Shown here in pieces: positions 1-8,265 of a DNA stretch of 64,000 nt; the first letter of the stretch is position 1; each line of letters starts with the position of its first letter. Source of the DNA: Candidatus Aalborgicola defluviihabitans (GTDB taxonomy: Bacteria > Pseudomonadota > Gammaproteobacteria > Burkholderiales > Burkholderiaceae_C); the NCBI GenBank assembly GCA_016705575.1, contig JADIXX010000003.1, positions 124,001-188,000 of the forward strand, read 5' to 3'. A program made the position numbers and the translations under genes. Below the pieces are notes generated by a model. The model had not been told where the DNA came from. It worked only from the letters and a program-made list of their open reading frames with translations, and ran no database searches.

Positions 1-205
1 GCTTGGCGGGGTTGAGCTTTGTGAAGGTACCGGCGTCAACGAGCTGCTGACACAGTCGCTGGTATTCCTCTTCGGACCCATCGCACCAATGGATGGCGGC
101 GGGTTTGGTCAGTGCGGCCATGTCGGCCACCCAGGCAATCAGCTTGGGATTTTTTACGTAGCTGGGCGCATTAAGGTTCAGGCCTTGCATCGCGGGTGCG
201 TTCAT
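1..205 (-). CDS. pckG: Phosphoenolpyruvate carboxykinase (GTP), N-terminal part, cut by window edge
   Basis: The minus-strand frame starts at ATG 205 and runs off the left edge, giving the first 68 residues. The segments ALTKPAAIHWCDGSEEEY and AGTFTKLNPAK are hallmark N-terminal sequences of GTP-dependent PEP carboxykinase, which converts oxaloacetate and GTP to PEP, CO2 and GDP in gluconeogenesis. The start is supported by an AGGAG Shine-Dalgarno six bases upstream. The catalytic C-terminal domain lies outside the window, so completeness cannot be judged. Confidence 0.92.
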   Translation of the reverse strand, partial: MNAPAMQGLNLNAPSYVKNPKLIAWVADMAALTKPAAIHWCDGSEEEYQRLCQQLVDAGTFTKLNPAK

Positions 206-220
206 AGGGTAGCTCCTAGT

Positions 221-239
221 TTGAAAATCGTCTTTTCAA
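221..239. promoter_or_regulatory. Inverted repeat in the pckG leader
   Basis: Seven-base arms TTGAAAA and TTTTCAA flank a 5-base centre, 16 bases upstream of the pckG start codon. The position fits an operator or a leader hairpin for pckG. No regulator is identified, and A/T-rich arms can arise by chance. Confidence 0.3.
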
Positions 240-430
240 AATGAAAGCGTTGCTTTGATTTTGAGAAAACGGCTTCCAGGAAACTGCAAAAACCTGCACC
301 CAGATATTTCATGCGGACAACTTGGGCAGGGTCTGCCATTTTATGAACGGGTACCGGGGTTACAGGGCAACTCACGTTAAAGATCATGCAAAAATAACAT
401 AGGGTTATGCATAAAAATCTGGATGTACCA
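240..430. other. Intergenic region upstream of pckG, no gene seen
   Basis: This stretch separates pckG (leftward) from the terminator of the 46-residue gene. It presumably holds the pckG promoter, but I see no convincing -35/-10 pair. The short open frames here have no Shine-Dalgarno support and no recognisable protein. Confidence 0.4.
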
Positions 431-467
431 GAAACAAAAACGCCGCGCAGGATGCCTGCACGGCGTT
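431..467 (-). terminator. Rho-independent terminator of the small membrane protein gene
   Basis: Read on the minus strand, AACGCCGTGCAGG pairs with CCTGCGCGGCGTT around a CAT loop with one mismatch. The stem is followed by TTTTTG, which continues T-rich. It lies about 50 bases beyond the stop of the 46-residue gene, so it most likely ends that transcript. Confidence 0.75.
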
Positions 468-517
468 ATCGGTTCCCCGCTCTTGGCGGACGTTTTTTAC
501 CCTTAAGGGGTGTAGCC

Positions 518-658
518 TCAGGCCATGGAAACGGCGATAAAAGCCAGCAAGAAGATCATGATGGCGCCCACAACCGGCACAACAAAGGGAATCATCGGAA
601 CAATGGCTTCAACCGGATCAACGGGTTGGCCAGGGGTTTGGGCGGCAGGAGCGGACAT
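518..658 (-). CDS. Small single-span membrane protein (46 aa), function unknown
   Basis: ATG 658 to TGA 518 encodes 46 residues. A proline-rich, soluble N-terminus (MSAPAAQTPGQPVDPVEA) is followed by about 24 hydrophobic residues (IVPMIPFVVPVVGAIMIFLL) that form one likely transmembrane helix, ending at FIAVSMA. The minus-strand leader carries GAAAGACCCTCC just before the start, which offers weak ribosome-binding potential. A terminator follows downstream. The short length, single helix and own terminator support a real gene. It could be a small subunit of a larger membrane complex, but no partner is adjacent and I do not recognise the family. Confidence 0.6.
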   Translation of the reverse strand: MSAPAAQTPGQPVDPVEAIVPMIPFVVPVVGAIMIFLLAFIAVSMA

Positions 659-738
659 GGAGGGTCTTTCAATACAGGATGGAAATTGCGGGTGATTCTA
701 GCGATAAGCGATCAAGCGTGCTGGATCTGGTCGGCTGC

Positions 739-1938
739 CTAGCCCAGCTGGGCATCAAATCCGGCTTGGCGAAGGACTTCCAGCACCTGGGTAACATGGG
801 CGTGGCCTCGGGCTTGCACCACCAGTTCGATCTCAACATTCTGCGCGGAGAGTATGGTGAAGGCGCGCTGGTGGTGCACCTCTTCTATATTGGCACCCAC
901 ATCAGCCACCATGGCCGTGATCTGGGCCAGGGAGCCAGGCACGTCACGCGCGCCGACGCGAATGCGCGCCAGGCGCCCGGCACGCACCATGCCGCGCTCG
1001 ATGATGGCGGCCAGCAGTAGCGGATCAATATTGCCGCCGCACAGCACCAAGCCCACGCGCTTGCCTTTGAAACGCTCGGGGTATTTCAGCAGGGCAGCCA
1101 GACCGACAGCGCCGGCCCCTTCAACCAGAGTCTTTTCCACCTCCAGCAGCATCACCAGCGCCTGCTCGATATCGCCTTCGTCCACCAGCAACAGATCGTC
1201 CACGCGCGCCCGGATGATGTCCAAGGTAATGCGCCCCGGCGTGCCCACGGCAATGCCCTCGGCAATGGTGCTGGTGCCTTGCGGGTGTTGCGTACCCTGG
1301 ATGGCGTTGAACATCGCCGGGAAACGCACGGTCTGCACCCCCACCACTTCCATCGTCGGTCGCAGTGCCTTGGCGACCGTGGCCATGCCAGAAATCAGAC
1401 CACCTCCACCCACGGCAACAATGAGCGTGTCCAGATCGGGCACGTCTTCCAGCATTTCCAGCGCGACAGTTCCCTGACCGGCGGCAATGGCCTCATCGTC
1501 ATAGGGGTGCACAAACGTCAGTTGGCGCTGCTCGGCCAGGGCGGCGGCGTGGCTGCGGGATTCTTCCAGCGTGTCGCCGTGCAAAATCACCTCAGCGCCA
1601 AAGCCACGGGTGCGCTCCACTTTGACGCCTGGCGTAAAGCGGGGCATGACGATGACGGCGTGCAAACCCAGGCGCTGGGCATGATAAGCCACACCTTGGG
1701 CATGGTTACCGGCGCTCATGGCGATGACGCCGCTTGTCCGTTGCTCGGGCGTCAACTGTGCCAGCCTGTTGCAGGCCCCTCGCTCCTTGAACGAGGCCGT
1801 GAACTGCAGGTTTTCAAACTTTAAAAACACCTGTGCACCAGTGATGTCGGACAGGGTTTGCGAGGCCACGCAGGGTGTGCGCAGCACATGGCCTTTAAGC
1901 CGTTGTGCGGCCGCCAGGATGTCGTTGTATTCAATCAT
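739..1938 (-). CDS. ilvA: Threonine ammonia-lyase (threonine dehydratase)
   Basis: The 399-residue PLP enzyme deaminates L-threonine to 2-oxobutanoate, the entry step to isoleucine. The Schiff-base lysine is K51 in SFKERGA. SAGNHAQGVA and the phosphate-binding loop VGGGGLISG are typical of fold-type II enzymes. The last ~75 residues form a single ACT-type domain (RIRVGARDVPGSLAQI onward), which matches the ~400-residue TdcB-like class and not the 500-residue class with two ACT domains. I chose the start at MIEYNDIL because it aligns with the family. A start at 1974 would add 12 residues with no homology expected. The gene is transcribed away from the AAA ATPase gene. Confidence 0.93.
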   Translation of the reverse strand: MIEYNDILAAAQRLKGHVLRTPCVASQTLSDITGAQVFLKFENLQFTASFKERGACNRLAQLTPEQRTSGVIAMSAGNHAQGVAYHAQRLGLHAVIVMPRFTPGVKVERTRGFGAEVILHGDTLEESRSHAAALAEQRQLTFVHPYDDEAIAAGQGTVALEMLEDVPDLDTLIVAVGGGGLISGMATVAKALRPTMEVVGVQTVRFPAMFNAIQGTQHPQGTSTIAEGIAVGTPGRITLDIIRARVDDLLLVDEGDIEQALVMLLEVEKTLVEGAGAVGLAALLKYPERFKGKRVGLVLCGGNIDPLLLAAIIERGMVRAGRLARIRVGARDVPGSLAQITAMVADVGANIEEVHHQRAFTILSAQNVEIELVVQARGHAHVTQVLEVLRQAGFDAQLG

Positions 1939-2045
1939 CCCCCGATTGTGCGCAATTTTTGGAGCCGCGCCCATGTCCTTGGACTTCCATCTTGTTTCAG
2001 ACTGCTGTATGGTGACCTCGTACACAACTGTGGTGGAGGCGTTTG

Positions 2046-4367
2046 ATGGCCAAGCGTTCACTGTCCCAGCCCCCCGACGGGCACCTGATTCCCTCACCGG
2101 GCCTCTTGGAGGCGCCGGTGCTGGATTTGATGTGCTCCCACTTTGTCCTCACCTTGGCAGCCCGCCAGGGTTCCAGCCTGAATGTGCGCCGTGACTTCAA
2201 TGGCATCGTGGGGTTGGCTGGCCGTCACCTGGTTTGGCCTGTCACGGTACTGGCCCGGTTGCGGGACTATTTGGCCCGGCGCTGTGTCAGCAACGAGCTG
2301 TGGCGTGGCCATGAGGCGCTGGACGCAACCGAGTTTCTGGCGCGCCACGGTGTCTGGCGTGGCGCCTATGACGAGGCTACGCTGTACTTCTTTCTCGACG
2401 AATACGCCAAAGACCAGCCGCGCGACCTGATCGCCGTGCTGAGCGTCACGGGTGAATGGCTGAGCCACACCCTCAAACGCCAATCCACGTTGGTTGAAAA
2501 AAACATCAACGCCCTGGCCGGCCTGCTGCAACTCAACAAGGCTGAGCGTGCCTTGCTGCTGTACGGCACGCTAGCCCGCTACCAGCGCGACATGCGCAGC
2601 ATCCTGGTGGAGTTCAAGGTCAACAACGCGCCAGAAGCCTACGCAGCCATTGCCGAAGTAGCACACGTCAATCCCGAACAGGTGGCTGAGGCTCTGCGCG
2701 CAGGCTCGCGACTGGAGCGCATTGGCCTGGTGGAAAACCTGATCTCCGAGCACAACATCACCGATCTGGCGGATTTGATGAAGGTTAGCGAAAAGCTGCC
2801 CCCGGTGCTCATGCGCCAGTACCGCGATCAGGCCGAGCTGATGGCCGTATTCACCCGCCTCTCCAGCAAAAGTACCTTGGCGATGGACGATTTTGCCTTT
2901 GTCGCCGAAGACGCCCAGGTACTTTGCACGCTGCTGGCCAATGCGGTCAACCGCCAGGAAATCGGCATCAATGTGTTGTTGTATGGGCCGCCGGGCACGG
3001 GCAAGACCGAACTGGCCAAGGTGGTAGCGCAGTCGGCTGGACTGGAACTGTTCGAGGTGGAGTACGCCGACCGCGACGGCAATAGCTTAAGTGGGCGCGA
3101 CCGCTACCGTTCACTGCAAATTGCCCAGGTGTTTTTGAAAGGCAGCGCCAAGGCAGCCCTGCTGTTTGACGAGGTGGAAGATGTGTTTCCACCCATTTCG
3201 CACGAAGCGGCGCAGTGGATGGCCCGGGTTGATGCTGCCGCCACGCCGCCCAACAGCAGCGTCAGCGGCAAGGCGTGGGTTAACCAGGTACTGGAGTCCA
3301 ACGTGGTGCCCACCATCTGGGTCACCAACCGCATCGAACAGATTGACCCCGCCTTTCGCCGCCGTTTTGCCTACCACCTGGAGCTCAAATCCCCGCCGCC
3401 GGGCGCACGCGAAGAACTGGTGCGCAAGACCCTGGCTGGTGTGGCCGTGACGGACGACTTTGTCGCCCGGCTCACCCAACGCAAGGGCCTGACCCCGGCA
3501 CAAATCCGCACCGCTTCCCGGTTTGCCGCGTTGGCGCAGGCCAGCTCAGGCACAACTGCCGGTATGGAAGCCCTGATTGAGCGCCAATTGCGCAATGCCG
3601 ATCAGGCGCTGGGCAACCGGGTGCATTACACGGCCCGTGACATGGCCGGTAGTGCCTACGATTTGACCTTGCTGAATGTCAAAAGCCGCTTCGACATCGC
3701 GCGCGTGGTGCAGGCCTTGCAGGCCCGTGGCCACGGAACCCTGTGTTTTTACGGCCCGCCCGGCACAGGCAAGACCGCATTGGCTAGGCACATAGCCAGC
3801 TCCTTGGCGCAGCCCCTGCATGTGCGCCAGGCCAGTGATCTGATGAGTAAATACGTCGGTGAGACCGAGCAAAACATGGCCGCCATGTTCCGCGAGGCCG
3901 AGACCGAAAACGCCATTTTGTTGCTGGACGAGGCCGACAGCTTTCTTCAGGACCGCCGCAGCGCCCAACGCAGCTACGAGGTGACGGAGGTCAACGAAAT
4001 GCTGCAGGGCATGGAGCGCTATCGCGGCATTTTCATTTGCACCACCAACCTGATGGAGCGGATCGACCAAGCCGCCCTGCGCCGCTTTACCTTCAAGATC
4101 CAGTTCCTGCCGTTGACCCGGGCGCAACGCCTGACGCTGTTTGTGACCGAGGCCTGCGCCGGGGACGCGACCCGGCTGCTGCCCGAGCTGGAGTCGCGCC
4201 TGGCCAACCTGGACCAGCTCTGCGTAGGCGACTTTGCCGCGGTTAAACGCCAGGCCACCATTCTGGATGTACAGATGGACCCAGCCGAGTTTTTGGAACA
4301 GCTGGAGGCCGAGCACCGCATCAAACCCGAGGTGCGCGACGCGCGGGGCATGGGCTTTCTGCAGTAA
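2046..4367 (+). CDS. Tandem AAA ATPase (773 aa), function unknown
   Basis: The N-terminal ~300 residues are a helical region without a motif I recognise. Two AAA modules follow. The first has Walker A GPPGTGKTE near residue 312 and Walker B ALLFDEVEDVF near 371. The second has Walker A GPPGTGKTA near 568 and Walker B ILLLDEADSFLQ near 624, followed by an NEMLQGMERYRGIFICTTN segment like that of FtsH/ClpX-type AAA proteins. Both active sites look intact. The start ATG has GGAGG seven bases upstream. The closest general type is a CDC48-like double-ring ATPase with an unusual N-domain, which suggests remodelling of protein complexes. No substrate can be inferred from the neighbours. Confidence 0.85.
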   Translation: MAKRSLSQPPDGHLIPSPGLLEAPVLDLMCSHFVLTLAARQGSSLNVRRDFNGIVGLAGRHLVWPVTVLARLRDYLARRCVSNELWRGHEALDATEFLARHGVWRGAYDEATLYFFLDEYAKDQPRDLIAVLSVTGEWLSHTLKRQSTLVEKNINALAGLLQLNKAERALLLYGTLARYQRDMRSILVEFKVNNAPEAYAAIAEVAHVNPEQVAEALRAGSRLERIGLVENLISEHNITDLADLMKVSEKLPPVLMRQYRDQAELMAVFTRLSSKSTLAMDDFAFVAEDAQVLCTLLANAVNRQEIGINVLLYGPPGTGKTELAKVVAQSAGLELFEVEYADRDGNSLSGRDRYRSLQIAQVFLKGSAKAALLFDEVEDVFPPISHEAAQWMARVDAAATPPNSSVSGKAWVNQVLESNVVPTIWVTNRIEQIDPAFRRRFAYHLELKSPPPGAREELVRKTLAGVAVTDDFVARLTQRKGLTPAQIRTASRFAALAQASSGTTAGMEALIERQLRNADQALGNRVHYTARDMAGSAYDLTLLNVKSRFDIARVVQALQARGHGTLCFYGPPGTGKTALARHIASSLAQPLHVRQASDLMSKYVGETEQNMAAMFREAETENAILLLDEADSFLQDRRSAQRSYEVTEVNEMLQGMERYRGIFICTTNLMERIDQAALRRFTFKIQFLPLTRAQRLTLFVTEACAGDATRLLPELESRLANLDQLCVGDFAAVKRQATILDVQMDPAEFLEQLEAEHRIKPEVRDARGMGFLQ

Positions 4368-4407
4368 TTGCGGGGTTTGTCTTCAATTTTTTGTGGGCGT
4401 GTCAACC

Positions 4408-4457
4408 GCTTGACGGGGTCAAGCGTCATATCTCCAAGCGGACATATTTCAATGTCC
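4408..4457. repeat. Two small inverted repeats upstream of the orphan ORF
   Basis: CGCTTGA and TCAAGCG flank CGGGG at 4408-4426. GGACAT and ATGTCC flank six bases at 4440-4457. Neither is followed by a T-tract, so they are not classic terminators. They lie between the AAA ATPase stop and the orphan ORF and could be operator-like. This is a weak inference. Confidence 0.3.
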
Positions 4458-4483
4458 ATTCCAACCTAAGCTGACTAGTTTGT

Positions 4484-4783
4484 ATGAACAAAGAGACGAT
4501 CAAGGTTCCCGAGAAAGGTACCTACCAATGGCAGTTGTTTGACTACTGGTCAGACGAGTTTCGCCATACCAATGCCGATCACTCCGCCTATATCGCGCTC
4601 AATTTCGCTGGCGTGCTCGACGCCTGCCGCAACAAGCTCCAGGCCCTGATTCAGCACCACAGCCAGCACGTCTGCGACGCCAAAGGCGGCACGCGCCATA
4701 GCCGCGCCATTGCCCGTCTTCAAAATACCATGTCCGGCGCAGCCATGTCGTACGAGACTTGTTTCCGTCGCCACATAGCTTAG
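4484..4783 (+). CDS. Hypothetical protein (99 aa), possibly a truncated gene
   Basis: The ATG-TAG frame encodes 99 residues. The first ~60 residues read like a real protein (KGTYQWQLFDYWSDEF, SAYIALNFAGVLDACRNKLQ). The last 25 residues look random and end at the start of an intergenic GC-rich repeat, which suggests a gene fragment truncated at its 3' end. The pattern around DHSAYIALNFAGVLDA faintly recalls the first helix region of Pycsar-type transmembrane effectors, but I would not assign it. There is no clear Shine-Dalgarno. Confidence 0.35.
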   Translation: MNKETIKVPEKGTYQWQLFDYWSDEFRHTNADHSAYIALNFAGVLDACRNKLQALIQHHSQHVCDAKGGTRHSRAIARLQNTMSGAAMSYETCFRRHIA

Positions 4784-4866
4784 GCCCCCACGGTCGCTCA
4801 CTGCGTGTGGCTCCCTGCCCCCCAAGGGGGCCGCGTTTCGCCTTGGGGCGGCCCGGCGGCGAAACC
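4784..4866. repeat. GC-rich intergenic palindromic repeat
   Basis: The stretch contains the palindrome-like CCCCCCAAGGGGG and a hairpin GTTTCGCC/GGCGAAAC enclosing CTTGGGGCGGCCCG. Intergenic elements of this composition are common in Comamonadaceae genomes as I know them. It lies just past the recQ stop (minus strand) and could act as a transcription barrier, although no T-tract follows. Confidence 0.55.
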
Positions 4867-4868
4867 CA

Positions 4869-6761
4869 TTACTTTAGACCCACCACGCGCAGCACCGCCT
4901 GCGCGTAGGCTTCCAGCTTCTTGACGCCCATGCCGCTGATGCCTTGGAGGTCATCCAGGGTTTGCGGCGCACGCTTGGCCACCGCTGCCAGCGTGGCATC
5001 GTGAAAAATCACATAGGCGGGCAGGTTGTGCTCCTTGGCCACCTCGGCCCGCCAGGCCTTTAGCGCCGCATAGCGCACCAATCCTTCTCCATCCAGCGCA
5101 ATCGGCGCCTTGATTGCAGCCGATCCCGCCCCGGTACGCTTGGGCTTGCGGCTGGCCGGTGCCGACACTGATTCCCGCAGCAGCACTTGCACATCACCCT
5201 TCAGCACCGCACGGGATTGCTCGGTGAGCTGTAGCGTATTGAAAGCCTGTGCATCCACCGCCACCGCGCCCATGGCAATCAACTGGCGCAGCACGCCCCG
5301 CAACTGAATCTCACTAAAGTTAGCGCCTACTCCGAAGGTGCTCAAGGCCGCGTGGCCGTGCTGGGTAACCTTTTCGGTGGTTTTGCCCCGCACAATGTCC
5401 ATCACCTGCCCAGCCCCGAACGACATACCGCTGGACTGCTGAATGCGGTAAATGGTGCTGAGCAGCTTGCGCGCTGCGTCGGTGCCGTCCCAAACCTCGG
5501 GCGGGTGCAGGCAGTTATCGCAATTGCCACATCGGTATTGGGGGCTACTACCCAGTTGCTCCCCAAAATACGCCAACAACCGGGCTCGGCGGCAGTCCGT
5601 AGACTCGGCCAGGCCCAACAGGGCGTCGAGCTTGCCGCGCATGACCTGCTTGAATTCTTCGCCCGCTGGGCTTTCATCGATCATGCGGCGCTGGTTCACC
5701 ACGTCTTGCAAGCCATAGGCCATCCAGGCATAGGCGGGCAGGCCATCGCGGCCGGCGCGGCCGGTTTCCTGGTAGTAGCCTTCGATGTTTTTGGGCATAT
5801 CCAGGTGAGCCACAAAGCGCACATCCGGTTTGTCAATGCCCATGCCAAACGCAATGGTGGCCACCATGACCACGCCTTCTTCCCGCAGAAACCGGTTCTG
5901 GTGGTCCTGGCGCATGCGGCTATCCAGCCCGGCGTGGTAAGGCAGGGCATACACACCCGCCTGCGCCAGGGTTTCAGCCACGTCTTCCACCCGTTTGCGC
6001 GACTGGCAGTAGACGATGCCTGCATCCCCCTCGTGCTCGCGCTCAATAAAGCGTTGCAGTTGTTGCACGGCTTCACGTTTTTCCACAATCGTGTAGCGGA
6101 TGTTGGGGCGGTCAAAACTGCTGACAAATTGCTGCGCGTCTTCCAGTTGCAGGCGCTCCAGGATGTCGGCGCGGGTCAGGGCATCTGCGGTGGCGGTCAG
6201 CGCCATGCGCGGCACACCAGGAAAGCGCTCATGCAACACGGTCAGCCCCCGGTATTCGGGGCGGAAGTCGTGGCCCCACTGGCTCACGCAGTGTGCCTCG
6301 TCAATGGCAAACAGGCTGAGCAAGCCGCGTTCAAACAACGAATCCAGCAACGCCAGAAAGCGCAGGTTGGTCACCCGCTCCGGCGCCGCGTACAGCAAGG
6401 TGATCTCGCCGCGCAGCAAGCGCTGCTCAACCTGGTGGGCCTCTTCGCTGCTCAGGGTAGAGTTCAAAAACGCGGCGTCCACGCCGGCCTCATGCAGGGC
6501 GCCCACCTGGTCGTGCATCAGCGCAATCAGGGGCGACACCACCAGCGCTACCCCGTGGCCGGCACGTTGACGGGCAATCGCCGGAATCTGGTAACAAAGC
6601 GATTTGCCGCCGCCGGTGGGCATGAGCACCAATGCGTCTGCGCCATTGGCTACCTGCTCCACGATGGCTTGTTGCGGCCCACGAAACTGCGCGTAGCCAA
6701 ACACCTCTTGCAGGATGCTTTGGCAGGTTTGGCTGGAAATAGAGGAATCAGTCGCTATCAA
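4869..6761 (-). CDS. recQ: ATP-dependent DNA helicase RecQ
   Basis: This is a 630-residue superfamily-2 helicase that unwinds DNA 3' to 5' in recombination and fork repair. Motif 0 is GYAQFRGPQQAIV, Walker A is MPTGGGKSLCYQIP and the DExH box is FAIDEAHCVSQWGHDFR. QETGRAGRDG is motif VI. The RQC zinc ligands are in YRCGNCDNC, and a C-terminal HRDC domain covers about residues 545-625. The 5' end is uncertain. The longest frame opens with TTG 6761, which lies inside the dispersed repeat and has no Shine-Dalgarno, and an in-frame TAA sits five codons upstream. An internal GTG just before FGYAQFRG is the alternative start. Confidence 0.95.
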   Translation of the reverse strand: MIATDSSISSQTCQSILQEVFGYAQFRGPQQAIVEQVANGADALVLMPTGGGKSLCYQIPAIARQRAGHGVALVVSPLIALMHDQVGALHEAGVDAAFLNSTLSSEEAHQVEQRLLRGEITLLYAAPERVTNLRFLALLDSLFERGLLSLFAIDEAHCVSQWGHDFRPEYRGLTVLHERFPGVPRMALTATADALTRADILERLQLEDAQQFVSSFDRPNIRYTIVEKREAVQQLQRFIEREHEGDAGIVYCQSRKRVEDVAETLAQAGVYALPYHAGLDSRMRQDHQNRFLREEGVVMVATIAFGMGIDKPDVRFVAHLDMPKNIEGYYQETGRAGRDGLPAYAWMAYGLQDVVNQRRMIDESPAGEEFKQVMRGKLDALLGLAESTDCRRARLLAYFGEQLGSSPQYRCGNCDNCLHPPEVWDGTDAARKLLSTIYRIQQSSGMSFGAGQVMDIVRGKTTEKVTQHGHAALSTFGVGANFSEIQLRGVLRQLIAMGAVAVDAQAFNTLQLTEQSRAVLKGDVQVLLRESVSAPASRKPKRTGAGSAAIKAPIALDGEGLVRYAALKAWRAEVAKEHNLPAYVIFHDATLAAVAKRAPQTLDDLQGISGMGVKKLEAYAQAVLRVVGLK

Positions 6762-6818
6762 AATAGTAGCTGCTTACGTAATGTTGACGAGGGCTAGATG
6801 CCTAAAACACTCTAAATG
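6754..6818 (+). repeat. Dispersed GAGGGCTAG repeat, copy 1
   Basis: GCTAT at 6754 is followed by TAGTAGCTGCTTACG, and GAGGGCTAG begins exactly 35 bases after the first base of GCTAT. An A/T-rich tail follows. The same spacing occurs in six other copies in this window. The element covers the predicted first codons of recQ and lies about 80 bases upstream of the first SAH riboswitch promoter. Confidence 0.8.
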
Positions 6819-6900
6819 ATTTGGGAAAGGGTGCTGGCATTGCCCTTATTGTCGGGCAAGTGCTGCAGCAACTGGGCAGCGAGCCAGAGCCAGAGTGAAC

Positions 6901-6906
6901 TAAAAT
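6901..6906 (+). promoter_or_regulatory. Probable -10 element of the metH N-terminal gene
   Basis: TAAAAT lies about ten bases before the first base of the SAH aptamer, which would place the transcription start at the aptamer. The second riboswitch has an identical TAAAAT at the same relative position (14371). No strong -35 is visible. Confidence 0.55.
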
Positions 6907-6913
6907 CGCGTCC

Positions 6914-7020
6914 ATCCCAAGGAGCGCTGCAGCGATCCGGGCCTGTACGTAACGGGCCCAAACGGTCGCCAGGCTTGGGTTTGTCAACGGCGCTCACTTG
7001 TCCATCACAAGGTGAGCCGC
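6914..7020 (+). ncRNA. SAH riboswitch controlling the methionine synthase N-terminal gene
   Basis: The conserved SAH aptamer segments occur in order: GGAGCGCTGCAGCG at 6921, GCCAGGCTTGGG at 6968 and CAACGGCGCTCAC at 6985. The CGCTC strand closes the first helix with GAGCG. The same GCTCAC-TTG strand can instead pair with CAAGGTGAGC at 7008-7017, which holds the AAGGTGAG Shine-Dalgarno. S-adenosylhomocysteine binding should therefore free the ribosome site and turn the gene on. SAH riboswitches are established upstream of SAH-recycling genes (ahcY, metH, metF) in beta- and gammaproteobacteria. Confidence 0.93.
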
Positions 7021-7025
7021 TACCC

Positions 7026-8102
7026 ATGAAACCTTCCAATTACACCCGCGCCCAGGCCTTACCGGGTATTCTGGCCCAACGCATTGCCATTTTGGACGGT
7101 GCCATGGGAACCATGATCCAGCGCTTCAAGCTCGGTGAAGCCCAGTACCGGGGTGAAGGCTATACCGGCCCCGGCAGCCAGGGTGACCGCTTCAAGGACT
7201 TCTCACATGACGTCAAAGGCAACAACGAGTTGCTCAGCATTACCCGCCCCGACGTCATCCGTGACATCCACGAACGCTACCTGGCCGCCGGTGCCGACCT
7301 GATCGAGACCAACACCTTTGGCGCCACCAGCGTGGCCCAGGCCGACTACGGCATGGAAGACCTGGCGGTGGAGATGAACCTGGCCTCGGCCCGCCTGGCC
7401 CGTGCCGCCTGCGACAAATTCAGCACGCCTGACAAACCCCGCTTTGTTTGCGGCGCTTTGGGCCCCACGCCCAAGACTGCCAGCATCAGCCCCGATGTGA
7501 ACGACCCCGGTGCGCGCAATGTGACCTTTGAAGAACTGCGCAAAGCCTACTACGACCAGACTAAGGCGCTGGTCGAAGGTGGCGCCGATGTGATTCTGGT
7601 GGAAACGATTTTTGACACCCTCAACGCCAAGGCCGCCCTGTTTGCGGTAGACGAATACTTTGAAGCCAGCGGCGAACGCCTGCCCATCATCATCAGCGGC
7701 ACGGTGACCGATGCCTCCGGCCGCATTCTGAGCGGCCAGACTGTCACTGCGTTTTGGCACAGCGTGCGCCACGCCCAGCCTCTGGCGGTTGGCCTGAACT
7801 GCGCACTGGGCGCGGCGCTGATGCGCCCCTACATCCAGGAGCTGAACAAGGTGGCGCCCGACACCTTCATCAGCTGCTACCCCAACGCCGGCCTGCCCAA
7901 CCCCATGAGCGACACCGGCTTTGACGAAACGCCAGACGTGACCAGCCGCCTGGTGCGTGAGTTTGCCGCCGAGGGGCTGGTGAACATTGTGGGGGGCTGC
8001 TGCGGCACCACGCCCGACCATATTGGGGCGATTGCGCACGCGGTGGCGCCCTTGCCTGGGCGCGCCTTGCAGCGCAGTTATTTCTACAAAGAAGCGGCTT
8101 GA
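7026..8102 (+). CDS. metH: Methionine synthase, homocysteine-binding (N-terminal) module as a separate protein
   Basis: The 358-residue protein corresponds to the first domain of cobalamin-dependent MetH, a zinc-dependent homocysteine S-methyltransferase barrel. ILDGAMGTMIQ opens the domain. The zinc cysteines are in VGLNCALGA (near residue 258) and GGCCGTTPDHI (near 323). The chain ends where the folate domain would begin in a full MetH. The remaining domains are encoded at 14478-17222, so the enzyme must assemble from two polypeptides. The start ATG follows the riboswitch-controlled Shine-Dalgarno. The upstream open frame through the riboswitch is not coding. Confidence 0.93.
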   Translation: MKPSNYTRAQALPGILAQRIAILDGAMGTMIQRFKLGEAQYRGEGYTGPGSQGDRFKDFSHDVKGNNELLSITRPDVIRDIHERYLAAGADLIETNTFGATSVAQADYGMEDLAVEMNLASARLARAACDKFSTPDKPRFVCGALGPTPKTASISPDVNDPGARNVTFEELRKAYYDQTKALVEGGADVILVETIFDTLNAKAALFAVDEYFEASGERLPIIISGTVTDASGRILSGQTVTAFWHSVRHAQPLAVGLNCALGAALMRPYIQELNKVAPDTFISCYPNAGLPNPMSDTGFDETPDVTSRLVREFAAEGLVNIVGGCCGTTPDHIGAIAHAVAPLPGRALQRSYFYKEAA

Positions 8103-8265
8103 GCGCCCTATAGACCGCCCTATAGAGCGCGCCAACCGCCCGTGGCACACTTACCCCCGGCGTAAAACAACTATGCGGGGCGGGAGGCGGGTTTGGACAA
8201 GCGACAACTGTCTGAAAGCGATAACCTCCCTTCCCACCCAGTGCATTGACCTGCGCCAGCGCCTC

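Noticed and set aside
202..387. 61-residue minus-strand open frame upstream of pckG
   Set aside because: It overlaps the pckG start, has no Shine-Dalgarno and no recognisable protein; the region is better read as the pckG leader.
5352..6797. Long plus-strand open frame opposite recQ (481 codons)
   Set aside because: It is a shadow of recQ in a GC-rich genome; the translation is His/Gln/Ala-rich with no domain.
6816..7025. N-terminal extension of the metH N-terminal gene
   Set aside because: The extension is the riboswitch and its promoter; the true start is ATG 7026. The same holds for 14412-14477 upstream of the C-terminal gene.
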